Counted from the stretch's first letter, positions 14,429 to 23,923 are shown. The stretch is DNA of 64,000 nucleotides from BOKV01 sp049289295 (GCA_049289295.1 JBATLL010000124.1:1-64000); one strand, 5' to 3'. Notes: generated by a model not told the origin, from the letters alone. Made by a program: numbers and translations.

Positions 14429-15697
14429 ATGGTGGCAGAAGCCAAGGCCTCAACCCGGCAGGAAGAACCGGACTTGGAAGTAACGCGGATAACCCGCGAA
14501 AATGTCGATCAGGTAGCGCGCGGCCTGCCGTTTCACGCCAGGATACTGATTGGCGCTGTCACGCGCATGCGCCACGGCTCGATCACTTTCCGCCTTCCTG
14601 ATGGACACACGTTCCACTATCAGGCACCCGAAGAAGGACCAGCGGCCGTCTTGCAGATGCACAATTGGCGACTGCCGCGCCGCACGATCATGGGCGGTTC
14701 CATTGGTGCTGCCGAAAGCTATATGGATGGTGACTGGGACAGTCCCGATGTCACCGAACTGCTGGCCCTGTTCTCGGTGAACAATGATGTCGGCAATGAA
14801 CTGACCACGCCGAACTGGCTCAACAATATCATCGAGACCCTGCGCCACTGGTGGCACGAAAACACGCCATCTGGATCAAAGCGCAACATTGCTGCCCATT
14901 ATGATCTCGGCAACAATTTCTACAGCCGGTGGCTCGACTCCACGATGACCTATTCCTCGGCGATCTACGATACGCGTAACGCATCGCTGAAAGCGGCACA
15001 GAATGCCAAGTACCGCTCGCTGATAGAGCGCACGGAAATCCGCCAGGGAGATCATGTTCTGGAAATCGGATGCGGCTGGGGAGGATTTGCCGAATATGCG
15101 GCCAAGAACACCGGATGCAAGGTAACCGGACTGACGATTTCCAGGCAGCAATACGACTTCGCGCGCGAACGCATGTTTCGCGAGGGCCTCAACGAGCGCG
15201 TCGACATCAAGTTCCAGGACTATCGCGATGAAACCGGCACTTATGACCGCATTGCCTCGATCGAGATGTTCGAAGCCGTGGGCGAGAAATACTGGAGCAC
15301 CTATTTCGATCGCGTGAGGCAGTGCCTCAATCCGGGCGGCAAGGCCGGGCTGCAGATCATTACAATTGCCGATGCAAGCTATGAGCTTTACCGCAAGCGT
15401 CCGGATTTCATCCAGCGTTACATCTTTCCAGGTGGCATGCTTCCACCGCAATCACTGGTGCGCAAGCTGGGTGAGGATGCTGGTCTGGCCTGCGTGGCGG
15501 AACGCATTTTTCCGCTGGACTATGCCCGCACGCTGGCTGAATGGCGCCAGCGTTTTCTCAATGCCTGGGAAGAGATCAGGCCGCTCGGTTTCGACGAACG
15601 TTTCCGGCGCATGTGGGCCTTCTACCTTCACTACTGCGAGGCAGGTTTCAAGACAGGCAATATTGATGTGAGGCAGGTGTTTTTCTCAAGGGATTGA
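14429..15697 (+). CDS. cfa: Cyclopropane-fatty-acyl-phospholipid synthase family methyltransferase
   Basis: A 422-residue SAM-dependent enzyme expected to add a methylene bridge to cis double bonds of membrane phospholipid acyl chains. Residues about 30-130 form the N-terminal lipid-associated domain (IMGGSIGAAESYMDGDW). The catalytic domain follows, with NIAAHYDLGNNFY, the SAM motif VLEIGCGWGGFAEYAA, LTISRQQYDFA and IEMFEAVGEKYW. The length fits CFA synthases. AGGAGG lies about nine bases before the ATG. It follows the CHASE2 cyclase by 260 bp, so it is probably transcribed separately. Family assignment is firm, though some homologues make other methylated lipids. Confidence 0.88.
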   Translation: MVAEAKASTRQEEPDLEVTRITRENVDQVARGLPFHARILIGAVTRMRHGSITFRLPDGHTFHYQAPEEGPAAVLQMHNWRLPRRTIMGGSIGAAESYMDGDWDSPDVTELLALFSVNNDVGNELTTPNWLNNIIETLRHWWHENTPSGSKRNIAAHYDLGNNFYSRWLDSTMTYSSAIYDTRNASLKAAQNAKYRSLIERTEIRQGDHVLEIGCGWGGFAEYAAKNTGCKVTGLTISRQQYDFARERMFREGLNERVDIKFQDYRDETGTYDRIASIEMFEAVGEKYWSTYFDRVRQCLNPGGKAGLQIITIADASYELYRKRPDFIQRYIFPGGMLPPQSLVRKLGEDAGLACVAERIFPLDYARTLAEWRQRFLNAWEEIRPLGFDERFRRMWAFYLHYCEAGFKTGNIDVRQVFFSRD

Positions 15698-15714
15698 GCG
15701 TTGAGCGTTGGGCA

Positions 15715-15745
15715 GGAAGGAGCGTTCTGAGGGAACGCCCCTTCC
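15715..15745. repeat. Stem-loop after cfa
   Basis: GGAAGG-A-GCGTTC pairs with GAACGC-C-CCTTCC around a TGAGG loop with one internal mismatch, 17 bases after the cfa stop. It lacks a T-tract but may mark the transcript end. Confidence 0.45.
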
Positions 15746-15967
15746 CTTACCTCAGACAAAGGCCACGAAGTTCGCGTGTAACCCGCAGCCCTCGCTGGGA
15801 TAGCGCTGGATTGCGTCAGAAAAAAGTTAACGCAAAACGCCTGTGGATACTTGGTGTGCAGCGCAAAATCATTTCCGCTGCGGAACCAATTTGCGCAAGT
15901 CGCGCCTTGAGCCGACCTGTCTCATGTCCTACGGTCTCGAACCCATTCGACCCATTCAGGCTGTGAA
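15746..15967. other. Intergenic region before cysteine synthase
   Basis: This probably holds the promoter of the five-gene run starting at 15968. A single GTTAAC is seen near 15825. No other element could be assigned. Confidence 0.35.
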
Positions 15968-17002
15968 ATGATCAGAAATTCAACGATCGAAGCTATTGGC
16001 AACACGCCGCTCATCAAGTTGCGCCGGGCATCCGAGCTCACCGGCTGCACGATCCTTGGCAAGGCAGAATTCATGAACCCCGGCCAGTCGGTAAAGGACC
16101 GTGCCGGGCTGTTCATCATCGAGGACGCGATGAAAAAAGGCCTGCTGGAACCTGGCGGGCTGGTGGTCGAAGGCACAGCAGGCAACACCGGCATCGGCCT
16201 TAGTGTCGTTGCCAATGCGCTTGGTTTTCGCACCGTCATTGTCATTCCCGAAACACAGAGCCAGGAAAAGAAGGACATGCTTCGCCTCCTGGGTGCCGAA
16301 CTCATCGAAGTACCGGCGGTGCCCTACAAGAACCCGAACAATTATGTGAAGATTTCCGGACGGCTCGCGGAGCAGCTTGCGCGCACATCTGACAAGGGTG
16401 CGATCTGGGCAAACCAGTTCGACAATGTGGCAAACCGCGAAGGCCATATCCGCACGACGGCGCGTGAAATCTGGGACGAGACACAGGGCCGTGTGGACGG
16501 ATTTGTGTCTGCCGTAGGCACAGGCGGCACGCTGGCTGGCATTGGCATGGGCCTGAAGGGGTTCAATCCCGCCATCAAGATCGCGCTGGCCGATCCATAC
16601 GGTGCCGCACTTTATTCCTGGTACAAGAACGGTGAGCTGAAGTCGGAAGGTGGATCGATCACCGAAGGCATCGGCCAGGGCAGGATCACGGCCAATCTTG
16701 AGGACTTCACCCCCGACGACGCATTTCTGATCCCCGATCAGGAAGCCATTCCGCTGGTGTTCGACCTCCTCGAACATGAAGGCCTTTGCCTTGGCGGCTC
16801 TACCGGTATCAATCTCGCGGGCGCCATCCGCCTTGCGCGTGAGATGGGCCCCGGGCACACCATCGTCACCATCCTTTGCGACAATGGAACACGATACCAG
16901 TCCAAGCTCTTCAACCCGGACTTCCTTCGCTCCAAGAACCTGCCGGTACCTGCCTGGCTGGAACGCAGGAGCACAATCGAAATTCCCTTTGAAGACGCAT
17001 GA
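15968..17002 (+). CDS. cysK: Cysteine synthase (O-acetylserine sulfhydrylase family)
   Basis: A 344-residue fold-type II PLP enzyme that makes L-cysteine from O-acetylserine and sulfide. The PLP lysine lies in NPGQSVKDRAG (K43) and the substrate loop is GTAGNTGIG (70-78). A later GTGGTLAG phosphate loop and GGSTGINLAG complete the family signature. At 344 residues it is about 30 longer than E. coli CysK, as in a common alphaproteobacterial type. Its TGA overlaps the ATG of the next gene (ATGA), so the two are translationally coupled. It opens a run of five genes. Confidence 0.88.
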   Translation: MIRNSTIEAIGNTPLIKLRRASELTGCTILGKAEFMNPGQSVKDRAGLFIIEDAMKKGLLEPGGLVVEGTAGNTGIGLSVVANALGFRTVIVIPETQSQEKKDMLRLLGAELIEVPAVPYKNPNNYVKISGRLAEQLARTSDKGAIWANQFDNVANREGHIRTTAREIWDETQGRVDGFVSAVGTGGTLAGIGMGLKGFNPAIKIALADPYGAALYSWYKNGELKSEGGSITEGIGQGRITANLEDFTPDDAFLIPDQEAIPLVFDLLEHEGLCLGGSTGINLAGAIRLAREMGPGHTIVTILCDNGTRYQSKLFNPDFLRSKNLPVPAWLERRSTIEIPFEDA

Positions 17003-17748
17003 TCATGCCGTTTGAAACCAGGCCTGCCTATATCGATGATGCCTACCTCACCGCGTGTGAAGGCATTGTTCTGGCGGTGAACCAGAGCGGCGGCATCATT
17101 CTGGACCAGACAAATTTCTACGCGACAAGCGGCGGCCAGCCAGGTGATACCGGCCATCTGGAGCGCGCGGACGGATCAATGATCCGCATCGATGCAACCG
17201 TCACTGGCGAGACCAAACGCGAGATCGTGCTGATACCGCAATCCGGCCAGGCCGTGCCTGAAATCGGCGAGAAGCTTGTCTGCCACATCGACTGGGAACG
17301 GCGGTACAAGCTGATGCGCATGCATACCGCCTGCCACATCCTTTCGGTGGTCTGCCCGTATCCGATTACTTCGGCCAATATCACCGAGGATGAAAGCCGG
17401 GTCGATCTGGACCTGCCGGAGGCTGGCGTCACCCGCGAAAGCGTCACGGCCATGATGATGGAACTGGTCAACGCCAACCATCCGGTCTGGACGCAATGGA
17501 TCAGCGAGGCCGAACTCGAAGCAAATCCCGGCATCGTCAAATCCAAGAACGTGCGACCGCCGCGCGGTGCCGGGCGTATCCGTCTGGTGGCGATTGGCGA
17601 AGATGCCAGTGTCGACAGCCAGCCCTGCGGCGGCACCCATGTCAGCGAGACGGCGGAAGTCGGTGCTGTTCACATCGGCAAGATCGAGAAAAAAGGGCGA
17701 GAAAACAGGCGTTTCAGGATCCGCTTCGGCGAACTGCCTTCCAACTGA
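16999..17748 (+). CDS. AlaX-type alanyl-tRNA editing protein
   Basis: A 249-residue free-standing relative of the AlaRS editing domain that removes Ser or Gly from mischarged tRNA-Ala. Zinc ligands are visible: HTACH (H109, H113) and CGGTH (C210, H214). The N-terminal part has the DQTNFYATSGGQPGDTG motif shared with AlaRS. Length fits the AlaX-M class. The start could also be the ATG at 17005. It overlaps the upstream cysteine synthase by four bases and lies 10 bp before the GFA gene. Confidence 0.9.
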   Translation: MIMPFETRPAYIDDAYLTACEGIVLAVNQSGGIILDQTNFYATSGGQPGDTGHLERADGSMIRIDATVTGETKREIVLIPQSGQAVPEIGEKLVCHIDWERRYKLMRMHTACHILSVVCPYPITSANITEDESRVDLDLPEAGVTRESVTAMMMELVNANHPVWTQWISEAELEANPGIVKSKNVRPPRGAGRIRLVAIGEDASVDSQPCGGTHVSETAEVGAVHIGKIEKKGRENRRFRIRFGELPSN

Positions 17749-17758
17749 GGATACTGCC

Positions 17759-18232
17759 ATGAAACTCCACGGTTCCTGCCACTGCGGCTCGGTCAGGTTC
17801 AGCGTTGATTCCAACACGCCCTATCCCTATCAGCGCTGCTATTGCTCCATCTGTCGAAAGACCGCTGGCGGCGGTGGCTATGCCATCAACATCATGGGCT
17901 GGACAGACAGTCTTGAGGTGGAAGGCGAAGAACACATCAACGTCTACAACGCGCTCATAGATGGCGAACCCAGCCCCGTGGAACGCAGGTTCTGCAGCAG
18001 GTGTGGCTCTGCCCTTTGGGTCTATCACGACAAGTGGCCAGAACTGATTCACCCGTTTGCTTCGGCAATCGACACGCCCTTGCCCAAGCCAGATGAACAT
18101 GTCCACATCATGCTGGAATTCAAATCCGAGTGGATCGAGGTTCCCGACGGGCCCGGCCATGTGCATTTCCCTTCCTATCCGGACAAGTCGATCGAAGTCT
18201 GGCATGACCGTCAGAAGACAGGTGGCAAATGA
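17759..18232 (+). CDS. GFA (glutathione-dependent formaldehyde-activating) family protein
   Basis: A 157-residue zinc protein of the GFA/CENP-V fold. Zinc cysteines appear as GSCHCGSVRF (C7, C9), CYCSICRK (C27, C29, C32) and FCSRCGSALW (C79, C82), the full family pattern. Members bind glutathione-type thiols, but many have no proven formaldehyde activity, so the exact reaction is unknown. I chose the ATG at 17759; the frame is open further left but overlaps alaX. Its TGA overlaps the ATG of the sulfurtransferase gene, in keeping with a thiol-related operon. Confidence 0.88.
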   Translation: MKLHGSCHCGSVRFSVDSNTPYPYQRCYCSICRKTAGGGGYAINIMGWTDSLEVEGEEHINVYNALIDGEPSPVERRFCSRCGSALWVYHDKWPELIHPFASAIDTPLPKPDEHVHIMLEFKSEWIEVPDGPGHVHFPSYPDKSIEVWHDRQKTGGK

Positions 18233-19092
18233 GCAATTCTAATCCTTTCATCCTCGAAGCCGATGCGCTCCAGGCGATGCTTCATTCCCCCACGCTTCGC
18301 CTTGTGGACGCGTCGTGGTATCTGCCAGCGCAAAACAGGAACGGTCGCAGCGAATATGAAGCCGCGCGAATTCCTGGAGCCGTCTATTTCGATATCGATG
18401 CAGTTTCCGACCGGTCGAGCCCCCTGCCACACATGCTGCCGACGCCCGATCAGTTCGCCAAGGCCATGTCCGCGCTCGGCATAAGCGAAACCGACGACAT
18501 CGTCGTCTATGACGGACCGGGCATGTTTTCGGCTGCGCGTGTGTGGTGGACATTCAGAACCATGGGCGCTGGCTCCGTGCGAATACTGGACGGCGGGTTT
18601 GACCATTGGCGCGCAGATGGGCGTCCAATTGAGGAAGGACCGGCAAAAGCGCCGGCCGCAGCCATGTTCAAGCCGACTCTCGATGCTGCCCGCGTCACCG
18701 GCATTGACGCCATTCGCGCCAACCTGAAACTGGGCCAGTCGCTCATTCTCGATGCCCGTCCGCTGGCGCGCTTTCGAGGCGAAGCGCCCGAACCACGCGC
18801 GGGTCTGCGTTCCGGACACATGCCCGGCGCACGCCCCCTTCCCGCGACCGATCTGGTACGAGACGGAAAACTCAAACCGCTCAACGAGTTGCAGGCGCTT
18901 CTTGATTCGGTTTTTGCAGATCACAAACGCAACATCATTACCAGTTGCGGTTCTGGCGTGACCGCAGCCATCATTTCGCTTGCGCTGGAAAGCACCGGCC
19001 ATCCAAGCCACACGCTTTATGACGGCTCGTGGGCGGAATGGGGCCAGGCTGACGATGCGCCAGTCGCCACATGGGAAGACGGAGAAGAATGA
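18229..19092 (+). CDS. sseA: 3-mercaptopyruvate sulfurtransferase
   Basis: A 287-residue two-domain rhodanese. Domain one spans about 8-140 and domain two about 155-285. The catalytic cysteine lies in SCGSGVTAA (C240); CGSGVTA is the loop typical of mercaptopyruvate sulfurtransferases rather than thiosulfate-specific rhodaneses. It would move sulfur from 3-mercaptopyruvate to thiols or cyanide. It overlaps both neighbours by ATGA-type junctions, so it is made together with the GFA protein and the acetyltransferase. Confidence 0.9.
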   Translation: MSNSNPFILEADALQAMLHSPTLRLVDASWYLPAQNRNGRSEYEAARIPGAVYFDIDAVSDRSSPLPHMLPTPDQFAKAMSALGISETDDIVVYDGPGMFSAARVWWTFRTMGAGSVRILDGGFDHWRADGRPIEEGPAKAPAAAMFKPTLDAARVTGIDAIRANLKLGQSLILDARPLARFRGEAPEPRAGLRSGHMPGARPLPATDLVRDGKLKPLNELQALLDSVFADHKRNIITSCGSGVTAAIISLALESTGHPSHTLYDGSWAEWGQADDAPVATWEDGEE

Positions 19093-19685
19093 TGGCAGCA
19101 TCCAGCAAGCAGAAAACCGGCACGAAAGCGGCCGGCAGCAAGGCTGCTGGCAAGCCGGTCAGCGGTGAGCGCTGGCTGACGGCCCATGTCACGCACCTGC
19201 AGATGCGCCATCGCCCCACCCGCTCGGTTCCGGTTCCCTCAAGGCCCCGCCTTGCCCTGATCCGCTCGCAGGACATGCCGGTCGCCTTTTATCGATATCT
19301 CTACGAACAGGTCGGCCGCGATTACCATTGGTACCTTCGCCGGGTCATGGACGATGCCCAGCTTGCGGCGATCATTCACGCGCCCACCACCGAAATCACC
19401 GTTCTTTATGCAAACGGCAATCCCGCCGGCTTCATCGAACTCGATACGAGCCGGATGCCAGACGAGGTCGAGCTTGCCTATTTCGGCATCTGTCGTGGCT
19501 TCACCGGCATGGGTATCGGCAGATGGTTCCTCAATTCGGCGATCGAAGCGGCCTGGGCACACGGCCCTGGAAAGGTTACCGTGCACACCAACACGCTCGA
19601 TCACCCAGCCGCACTTTCCCTGTACCAGAAACTGGGCTTCGAGCCGGTGGCGACGAGCGAGGAAACCGTCACGGCCTGGGAATAG
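19089..19685 (+). CDS. GNAT-family N-acetyltransferase
   Basis: A 198-residue protein. Residues about 1-30 form a Lys/Ala/Gly-rich basic tail. The GNAT fold follows (about 45-195), with GICRGFTGMGIGRWF as the acetyl-CoA pyrophosphate loop and HPAALSLYQKLGFEPV as the C-terminal motif. The acceptor substrate is unknown. It starts with ATGATG overlapping the sseA stop, after GGAGAAGA. It is the last gene of the run and converges on ald, with a shared stem-loop between them. Confidence 0.85.
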   Translation: MMAASSKQKTGTKAAGSKAAGKPVSGERWLTAHVTHLQMRHRPTRSVPVPSRPRLALIRSQDMPVAFYRYLYEQVGRDYHWYLRRVMDDAQLAAIIHAPTTEITVLYANGNPAGFIELDTSRMPDEVELAYFGICRGFTGMGIGRWFLNSAIEAAWAHGPGKVTVHTNTLDHPAALSLYQKLGFEPVATSEETVTAWE

Positions 19686-19701
19686 AACCGCCGTGACAAG
19701 G

Positions 19702-19730
19702 AAAAACGGCCCGGAAAAAAATCCGGGCTG
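19702..19730 (-). terminator. Rho-independent terminator between GNAT and ald
   Basis: GCCCGG and CCGGGC form a stem around an A/T-rich loop (19709-19728). Read on the minus strand it is followed by GTTTTTC, so it should end ald transcription. It may also serve the convergent GNAT operon. Confidence 0.75.
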
Positions 19731-19758
19731 CTTCAATCACTTGAACAGTTGGAACGCG

Positions 19759-20877
19759 TCAGGCGGCCTTGACTGCCGCCTGCGGCTCGACTGCCTCGTA
19801 ACCCAGCGCTTCGGCGACCGGACGGTTCGTTACCTTGCCCTTGTGGACATTGAGGCCGTTGCGCAGATGCGCATCGTCAACGATGGCCTGGAGGCCCTTG
19901 TTGGCAAGCATCAGCCCGTAATAGAGCGTCGCATTGTTGAGTGCGTTGGCCGAGGTTACCGGAACCGCGCCTGGCATGTTTGCCACGCAGTAATGGATGA
20001 TGTCATCCACCACATAGGTCGGGTCGGAATGGGTCGTGGCCTTGGATGTTTCGAAGCATCCGCCCTGGTCGATTGCCACGTCCACGAGAACGGAACCCTT
20101 CTTCATGCCGGAAAGCATGTCGCGGGAAACGAGCTTGGGCGCAGCAGCACCTGGAATGAGGACCGCGCCAACCACCACGTCCGAAGAGAAACACTCTTCT
20201 TCCAGCGCTTCGACTGTCGAATAGCGTGTGTGGATACGGCCATTGAAGATGTCGTCGAGTTCGCGAAGGCGCGGGATCGAACGGTCGAGAATGGTCACGT
20301 CCGCGCCAAGACCCGCAGCCATCTTGGCTGCATTGAGACCGACAACGCCGCCGCCGATGATGGCAACCTTGCCCGGCAGAACACCTGGCACGCCGCCAAG
20401 CAGTACGCCGCGTCCGCCATTGGCCTTCTGCAGTGCGGTTGCACCGGCCTGGATCGCCAGGCGACCGGCAACTTCCGACATCGGTGCCAGCAGCGGCAGA
20501 CCGCCGCGGGCATCCGTCACCGTTTCATATGCAACGGCAGTAACGCCGGATTCCAGCAGGCCCTTGGTCTGGGCTGGATCCGGAGCCAGGTGAAGATAGG
20601 TATACAGGATCTGGCCTTCGCGAAGCTGCGCCCATTCGGACGGCTGCGGTTCCTTGACTTTCACGATCATGTCGGACTGCGCAAACACTTCCTGCGCATT
20701 CCTTGCGATCTTGGCCCCGGCTGCCTGATAGACGCTGTCGTCAGCGCCGATACCTGCACCAGCGCCCGTCTCGATGATGACGGTATGGCCATGCGCGATG
20801 TACTCGCGAACGGAGCCCGGCGTCAGGCCGACACGGTATTCATGATTCTTGATTTCTTTGGGGCATCCGACGCGCAT
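19759..20877 (-). CDS. ald: Alanine dehydrogenase
   Basis: A 372-residue NAD-dependent enzyme that interconverts L-alanine with pyruvate and ammonia. It starts [20 protein letters not shown], as typical Ald does, and carries the Rossmann motif [15 protein letters not shown]. The pyruvate-binding Arg and Lys are present, as is the late [15 protein letters not shown] segment. The length equals the family norm, so I chose the ATG at 20877 over the longer frame. A divergent Lrp-type regulator gene is 142 bp away, matching the AldR-ald arrangement known in other bacteria. Induction by alanine is therefore likely. Confidence 0.95.
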   Translation of the reverse strand: MRVGCPKEIKNHEYRVGLTPGSVREYIAHGHTVIIETGAGAGIGADDSVYQAAGAKIARNAQEVFAQSDMIVKVKEPQPSEWAQLREGQILYTYLHLAPDPAQTKGLLESGVTAVAYETVTDARGGLPLLAPMSEVAGRLAIQAGATALQKANGGRGVLLGGVPGVLPGKVAIIGGGVVGLNAAKMAAGLGADVTILDRSIPRLRELDDIFNGRIHTRYSTVEALEEECFSSDVVVGAVLIPGAAAPKLVSRDMLSGMKKGSVLVDVAIDQGGCFETSKATTHSDPTYVVDDIIHYCVANMPGAVPVTSANALNNATLYYGLMLANKGLQAIVDDAHLRNGLNVHKGKVTNRPVAEALGYEAVEPQAAVKAA

Positions 20878-20941
20878 GGTTCCCTCCGGCGCAAGTGGGT
20901 TGCAATGCGCAGAGTATCGGAGAAAATCCGCCGAATGTCCG

Positions 20942-21020
20942 TGCAAAGCAATCTTGCCGAATCCTCGTTTTTCGCGGATAAGTGCAAATTCTGATGCAAG
21001 ATGTGGTTTTTATTGCGCAA
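20942..21020. promoter_or_regulatory. Putative Lrp/AldR operator region
   Basis: In the divergent ald-regulator gap, TGCAA occurs at 20942, 20983 and 20995. GCAA-N7-TTGC forms a dyad at 20943-20957 and TTGCGCAA a palindrome at 21013-21020. Repeated phased dyads are usual for Lrp-family binding. This is a motif inference. Confidence 0.35.
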
Positions 21021-21496
21021 TGAAGCTGGACAAGATCGATCGTGGTATTCTGCAGCGTTTGCAGGAAAATGCCCGTATGCCCAATGTCGAACTGGCTGCC
21101 AAGGTTGGTCTGTCGCCTTCCGCCTGTTCGCGCCGCCTGTCCTACCTTGAGGATTCCGGCGTCATCGAGGGCTATCAGGCGGTCATTTCCAACAAGGCAA
21201 TCGGCCAGTCCATCACGGCACTCGTGCACATCACGCTGAGCGGCCAGTCGGAGGAACATCTGCGCAAGTTCGAGCAATCCGTGCTCACCTGCCCTTATAT
21301 CGTCACCTGCTTCCTGATGTCGGGCGAAAGCGACTATCTGCTGCGTGTCAATGCGCGCGACATGGAGCATTACGAACGCATCTACAAGACCTGGCTGTCA
21401 ACGCTGCCGGGCGTTACGCGGATCCAGTCCAGCTTCGCCATGCGCATGGTTGTAAACCGGGCAAATATCGACATATCGACAATGGAAATCGACTGA
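21020..21496 (+). CDS. Lrp/AsnC-family transcriptional regulator (AldR-like)
   Basis: A 158-residue regulator. Residues about 3-60 form the winged helix-turn-helix (LDKIDRGILQRLQENARMPNVE, shown here only in part as LDKIDRGILQRLQENA). The RAM/AsnC effector domain spans about 68-145, with HITLSGQ and ESDYLLRV. I chose the ATG at 21020, where the Lrp fold begins; the frame is open to the left but overlaps ald control DNA. Its position suggests it controls ald in response to alanine or another amino acid, as AldR does. Confidence 0.9.
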   Translation: MKLDKIDRGILQRLQENARMPNVELAAKVGLSPSACSRRLSYLEDSGVIEGYQAVISNKAIGQSITALVHITLSGQSEEHLRKFEQSVLTCPYIVTCFLMSGESDYLLRVNARDMEHYERIYKTWLSTLPGVTRIQSSFAMRMVVNRANIDISTMEID

Positions 21497-21523
21497 ACCT
21501 GGCAAATGGCCCGAGGGGGGATC

Positions 21524-22534
21524 ATGAAGGCGAAGAAATCCATCTACCATCTTGAAAAGGGTGTGCGCCGCTACTTCTACCTGACCATGGGTGTGGCACT
21601 GGTGGTGTTCTTAACCATCATGGTAGGTCCGCGGCCAGCAATCGAGGAAACCGTGAATTTCTCACCTGAAGCTATCGGCAATGATCCGGCGGCCTATCTC
21701 GCCAAATCCGAAGCTGCGATTACAGGCATTCGCCCTGGCGCGGAAAAGGAAATCGTCTGGGCCGATCCCGCAACGAAAGCCCGCACCCCCCTGTCAGTGA
21801 TCTATATCCATGGGTTTTCGGCCACGAAATGGGAAACCCGCCCCCTGCCCGATATCGTCGCAAGGGAACTGGGTGCAAACCTCTATTTCGCACGGCTTGC
21901 CGGACACGGAATGGATGGCCAGGCGCTTGCTTCCGTGTCGATGGGAGACTGGGTGGATGATCTGTCGGAAGCCATCGCCATCGGCGAACAGATCGGCGAG
22001 CGGATCGTCATCATTTCCGCCTCCACTGGTGGAACGCTCGTCACCTGGGCTGCCGATCATGCCCGCCTGATGAACAAGGTCGTTGGTTCAATTCTCATCT
22101 CCCCGAACTTCGAGGTGCACGGTGTTTCCATCGGGCTGCTCAACATGCCATGGGGCAAATACATCCTGCCCAAGGTGATGGGCGAAACGCGCTCGTGGGA
22201 GCCGGAGAACGAGGAACACGGCAAGTGGTGGACAACCAGCTACCCTTCAAGAGCGGTGTTTCCCATGGCTGCCCTGATGAAGGCCGTGCAGATCAAGAAC
22301 TACGCCAATATCAAATTGCCATCATTCTTCATCATTTCGACCAGGGACACCGTGGTCGTGCCTGCCGCCACAAACCGGCTCTACAATGAATGGGGCGGGC
22401 CAAAGAAGCTGCTGGAGGTGGTCGGCTCGGATGACCCTGCCCAACATGTCATTGCAGGCGACATTCTCAGCCCATCCACCACGCAGGCGATTGCGCGCGA
22501 GATCGTCGTCTGGATCCGCTCCCTGCCGCGCTGA
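21524..22534 (+). CDS. Membrane-anchored alpha/beta hydrolase
   Basis: A 336-residue serine hydrolase. A membrane helix at about residues 18-38 anchors it, with the catalytic domain probably in the periplasm. VIYIHGFSATKWE gives the oxyanion loop and IIISASTGGTLV the nucleophile elbow, with S-x-S-x-G in place of the usual G-x-S-x-G. STRDTVV supplies the acid and DDPAQHVIAGD the His. It resembles monoacylglycerol-lipase or carboxylesterase types; the substrate is unknown. GAGGGGGG lies just upstream of the ATG at 21524. It follows the Lrp gene by 27 bp. Confidence 0.82.
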   Translation: MKAKKSIYHLEKGVRRYFYLTMGVALVVFLTIMVGPRPAIEETVNFSPEAIGNDPAAYLAKSEAAITGIRPGAEKEIVWADPATKARTPLSVIYIHGFSATKWETRPLPDIVARELGANLYFARLAGHGMDGQALASVSMGDWVDDLSEAIAIGEQIGERIVIISASTGGTLVTWAADHARLMNKVVGSILISPNFEVHGVSIGLLNMPWGKYILPKVMGETRSWEPENEEHGKWWTTSYPSRAVFPMAALMKAVQIKNYANIKLPSFFIISTRDTVVVPAATNRLYNEWGGPKKLLEVVGSDDPAQHVIAGDILSPSTTQAIAREIVVWIRSLPR

Positions 22535-22571
22535 CAAATCCAAGCCAGGGCCTGGACCGCCTGGCGATGTT

Positions 22572-23762
22572 TCAGCTACGCGGTCTTGCATCCGTGGAAA
22601 AGGCGTAGATCATCAGCGACACGCCCAGCGTGACAGCATAGAGCGTGAACAGCGCGCTGTAACCAGCGCCGGGATCGTTGGGCGAGTTGAACTCGCGCAC
22701 GACTGCGCCACTCAGCAACTGCATCAGCCCTGCCCCGCCGATTGAAAAGAAATTCATCAAGGTCACGCCGCGCCCCGTCAGATGGACCGGAATGAACGCC
22801 TTGCCATGTGTCATCTGCACGGCATAGGTCGCGCCGAACAGGCCGATCATCACAAAAAGCGTTGTGATCACGGCAACCGATTGCGGCTGGCCGGACGCAA
22901 GGTAGGCCACGACGCCAAGGACGATGAGATTGCCCGCAACCACGACGCGTTTGCGCGAATTGAGAAGCCTGTCGAGCGGTCCATACAGAATGCTGCCCAC
23001 GGACAGTGCAATCGCCATGTAGAGGGTCGCCCGTCCGATATCCAGCATGTCGAGACCATAGATGTCGCGCAGGATCGGCCCGGCCCACAGCCCTCGCACT
23101 CCAGCAGCAACGGCATAGCCCGACAGGATGATCGGGAAGATGAACCAGAGTTCGCGTATCTTGAGAATTGACAGGAAACCGCCTTTTGGCGCTTCGCCCG
23201 GTTGGTGTTTTGGCTTTTCGGGATCGCGCACCGCAACCAGAATGACAAGCGCGGTCGCAACCGTCAGCGCACAAAGCGCCCAGGCCGTCGCGCGCCAGCC
23301 GAACGCATCCACGGCTGCCGCGAGCGGTTCGGACCCGGCAACATTTCCAAGCGTACCCACGCCGACAAAGGTTGAGGACAGGGTGGCGAAGGTGGCAGCC
23401 GAATAGTTGCGCGCGAACAGATAGAAGGCTGCCATCAGCACCGGCGCGCAGCCGATCCCGATAAGCCCGAGCGCTATGTCGATGGTGAGCGCCGATGTAC
23501 TCATCGCAAACAGCGCAGCCCCGCCGCCGCCTGCTATGCCCAGCAGGGTCGCTGCCGTCAGGCGCGGTCCATAGACATCAAGGCTGTAGCCGATCGGAAA
23601 CTGCGCCAGCGCGAAGGTTGCAAACCAGATGCCGGAAGCTGTTGCCAGTTCAGACGGTGTTACGCCGATATCCCTGCCAAGCACCGTTGCCAGTACCGCC
23701 AGGAACGACCGGTAGAACTGGCTCAACACATAGGCCAGAACAAGTGCCGCTATTCCCGCCAT
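22572..23762 (-). CDS. MFS transporter
   Basis: A 396-residue inner membrane protein with about 12 hydrophobic helices and a central cytosolic loop near residues 195-215 (DPEKPKHQPGEAPKGG). RSFLAVLATVLGRDIGVTPSELATAS and the helix 2-3 loop (DVYGPRLTA) fit the major facilitator superfamily. The substrate cannot be told. It converges with the hydrolase gene and lies 161 bp from the tRNA gene on the same strand. Confidence 0.85.
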   Translation of the reverse strand: MAGIAALVLAYVLSQFYRSFLAVLATVLGRDIGVTPSELATASGIWFATFALAQFPIGYSLDVYGPRLTAATLLGIAGGGGAALFAMSTSALTIDIALGLIGIGCAPVLMAAFYLFARNYSAATFATLSSTFVGVGTLGNVAGSEPLAAAVDAFGWRATAWALCALTVATALVILVAVRDPEKPKHQPGEAPKGGFLSILKIRELWFIFPIILSGYAVAAGVRGLWAGPILRDIYGLDMLDIGRATLYMAIALSVGSILYGPLDRLLNSRKRVVVAGNLIVLGVVAYLASGQPQSVAVITTLFVMIGLFGATYAVQMTHGKAFIPVHLTGRGVTLMNFFSIGGAGLMQLLSGAVVREFNSPNDPGAGYSALFTLYAVTLGVSLMIYAFSTDARPRS

Positions 23763-23923
23763 GGATGCTCCAGCAACAATTCGTGTGACAAGGACGTTAT
23801 TCGGACGAAACCGGGCAACAGGAAAGACGAAGGCTGGCGCCGACCATTCCCCGAACCCGACATTGCTTCAATGCGCTGCCTTGGCGCGATATACAAGTGC
23901 GCAAGTCCAGCACGAAACCGACA

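Noticed and set aside
19354..20994. 546-codon plus-strand frame opposite ald
   Set aside because: It runs through the GNAT end, the terminator and ald in antisense; no protein family fits.
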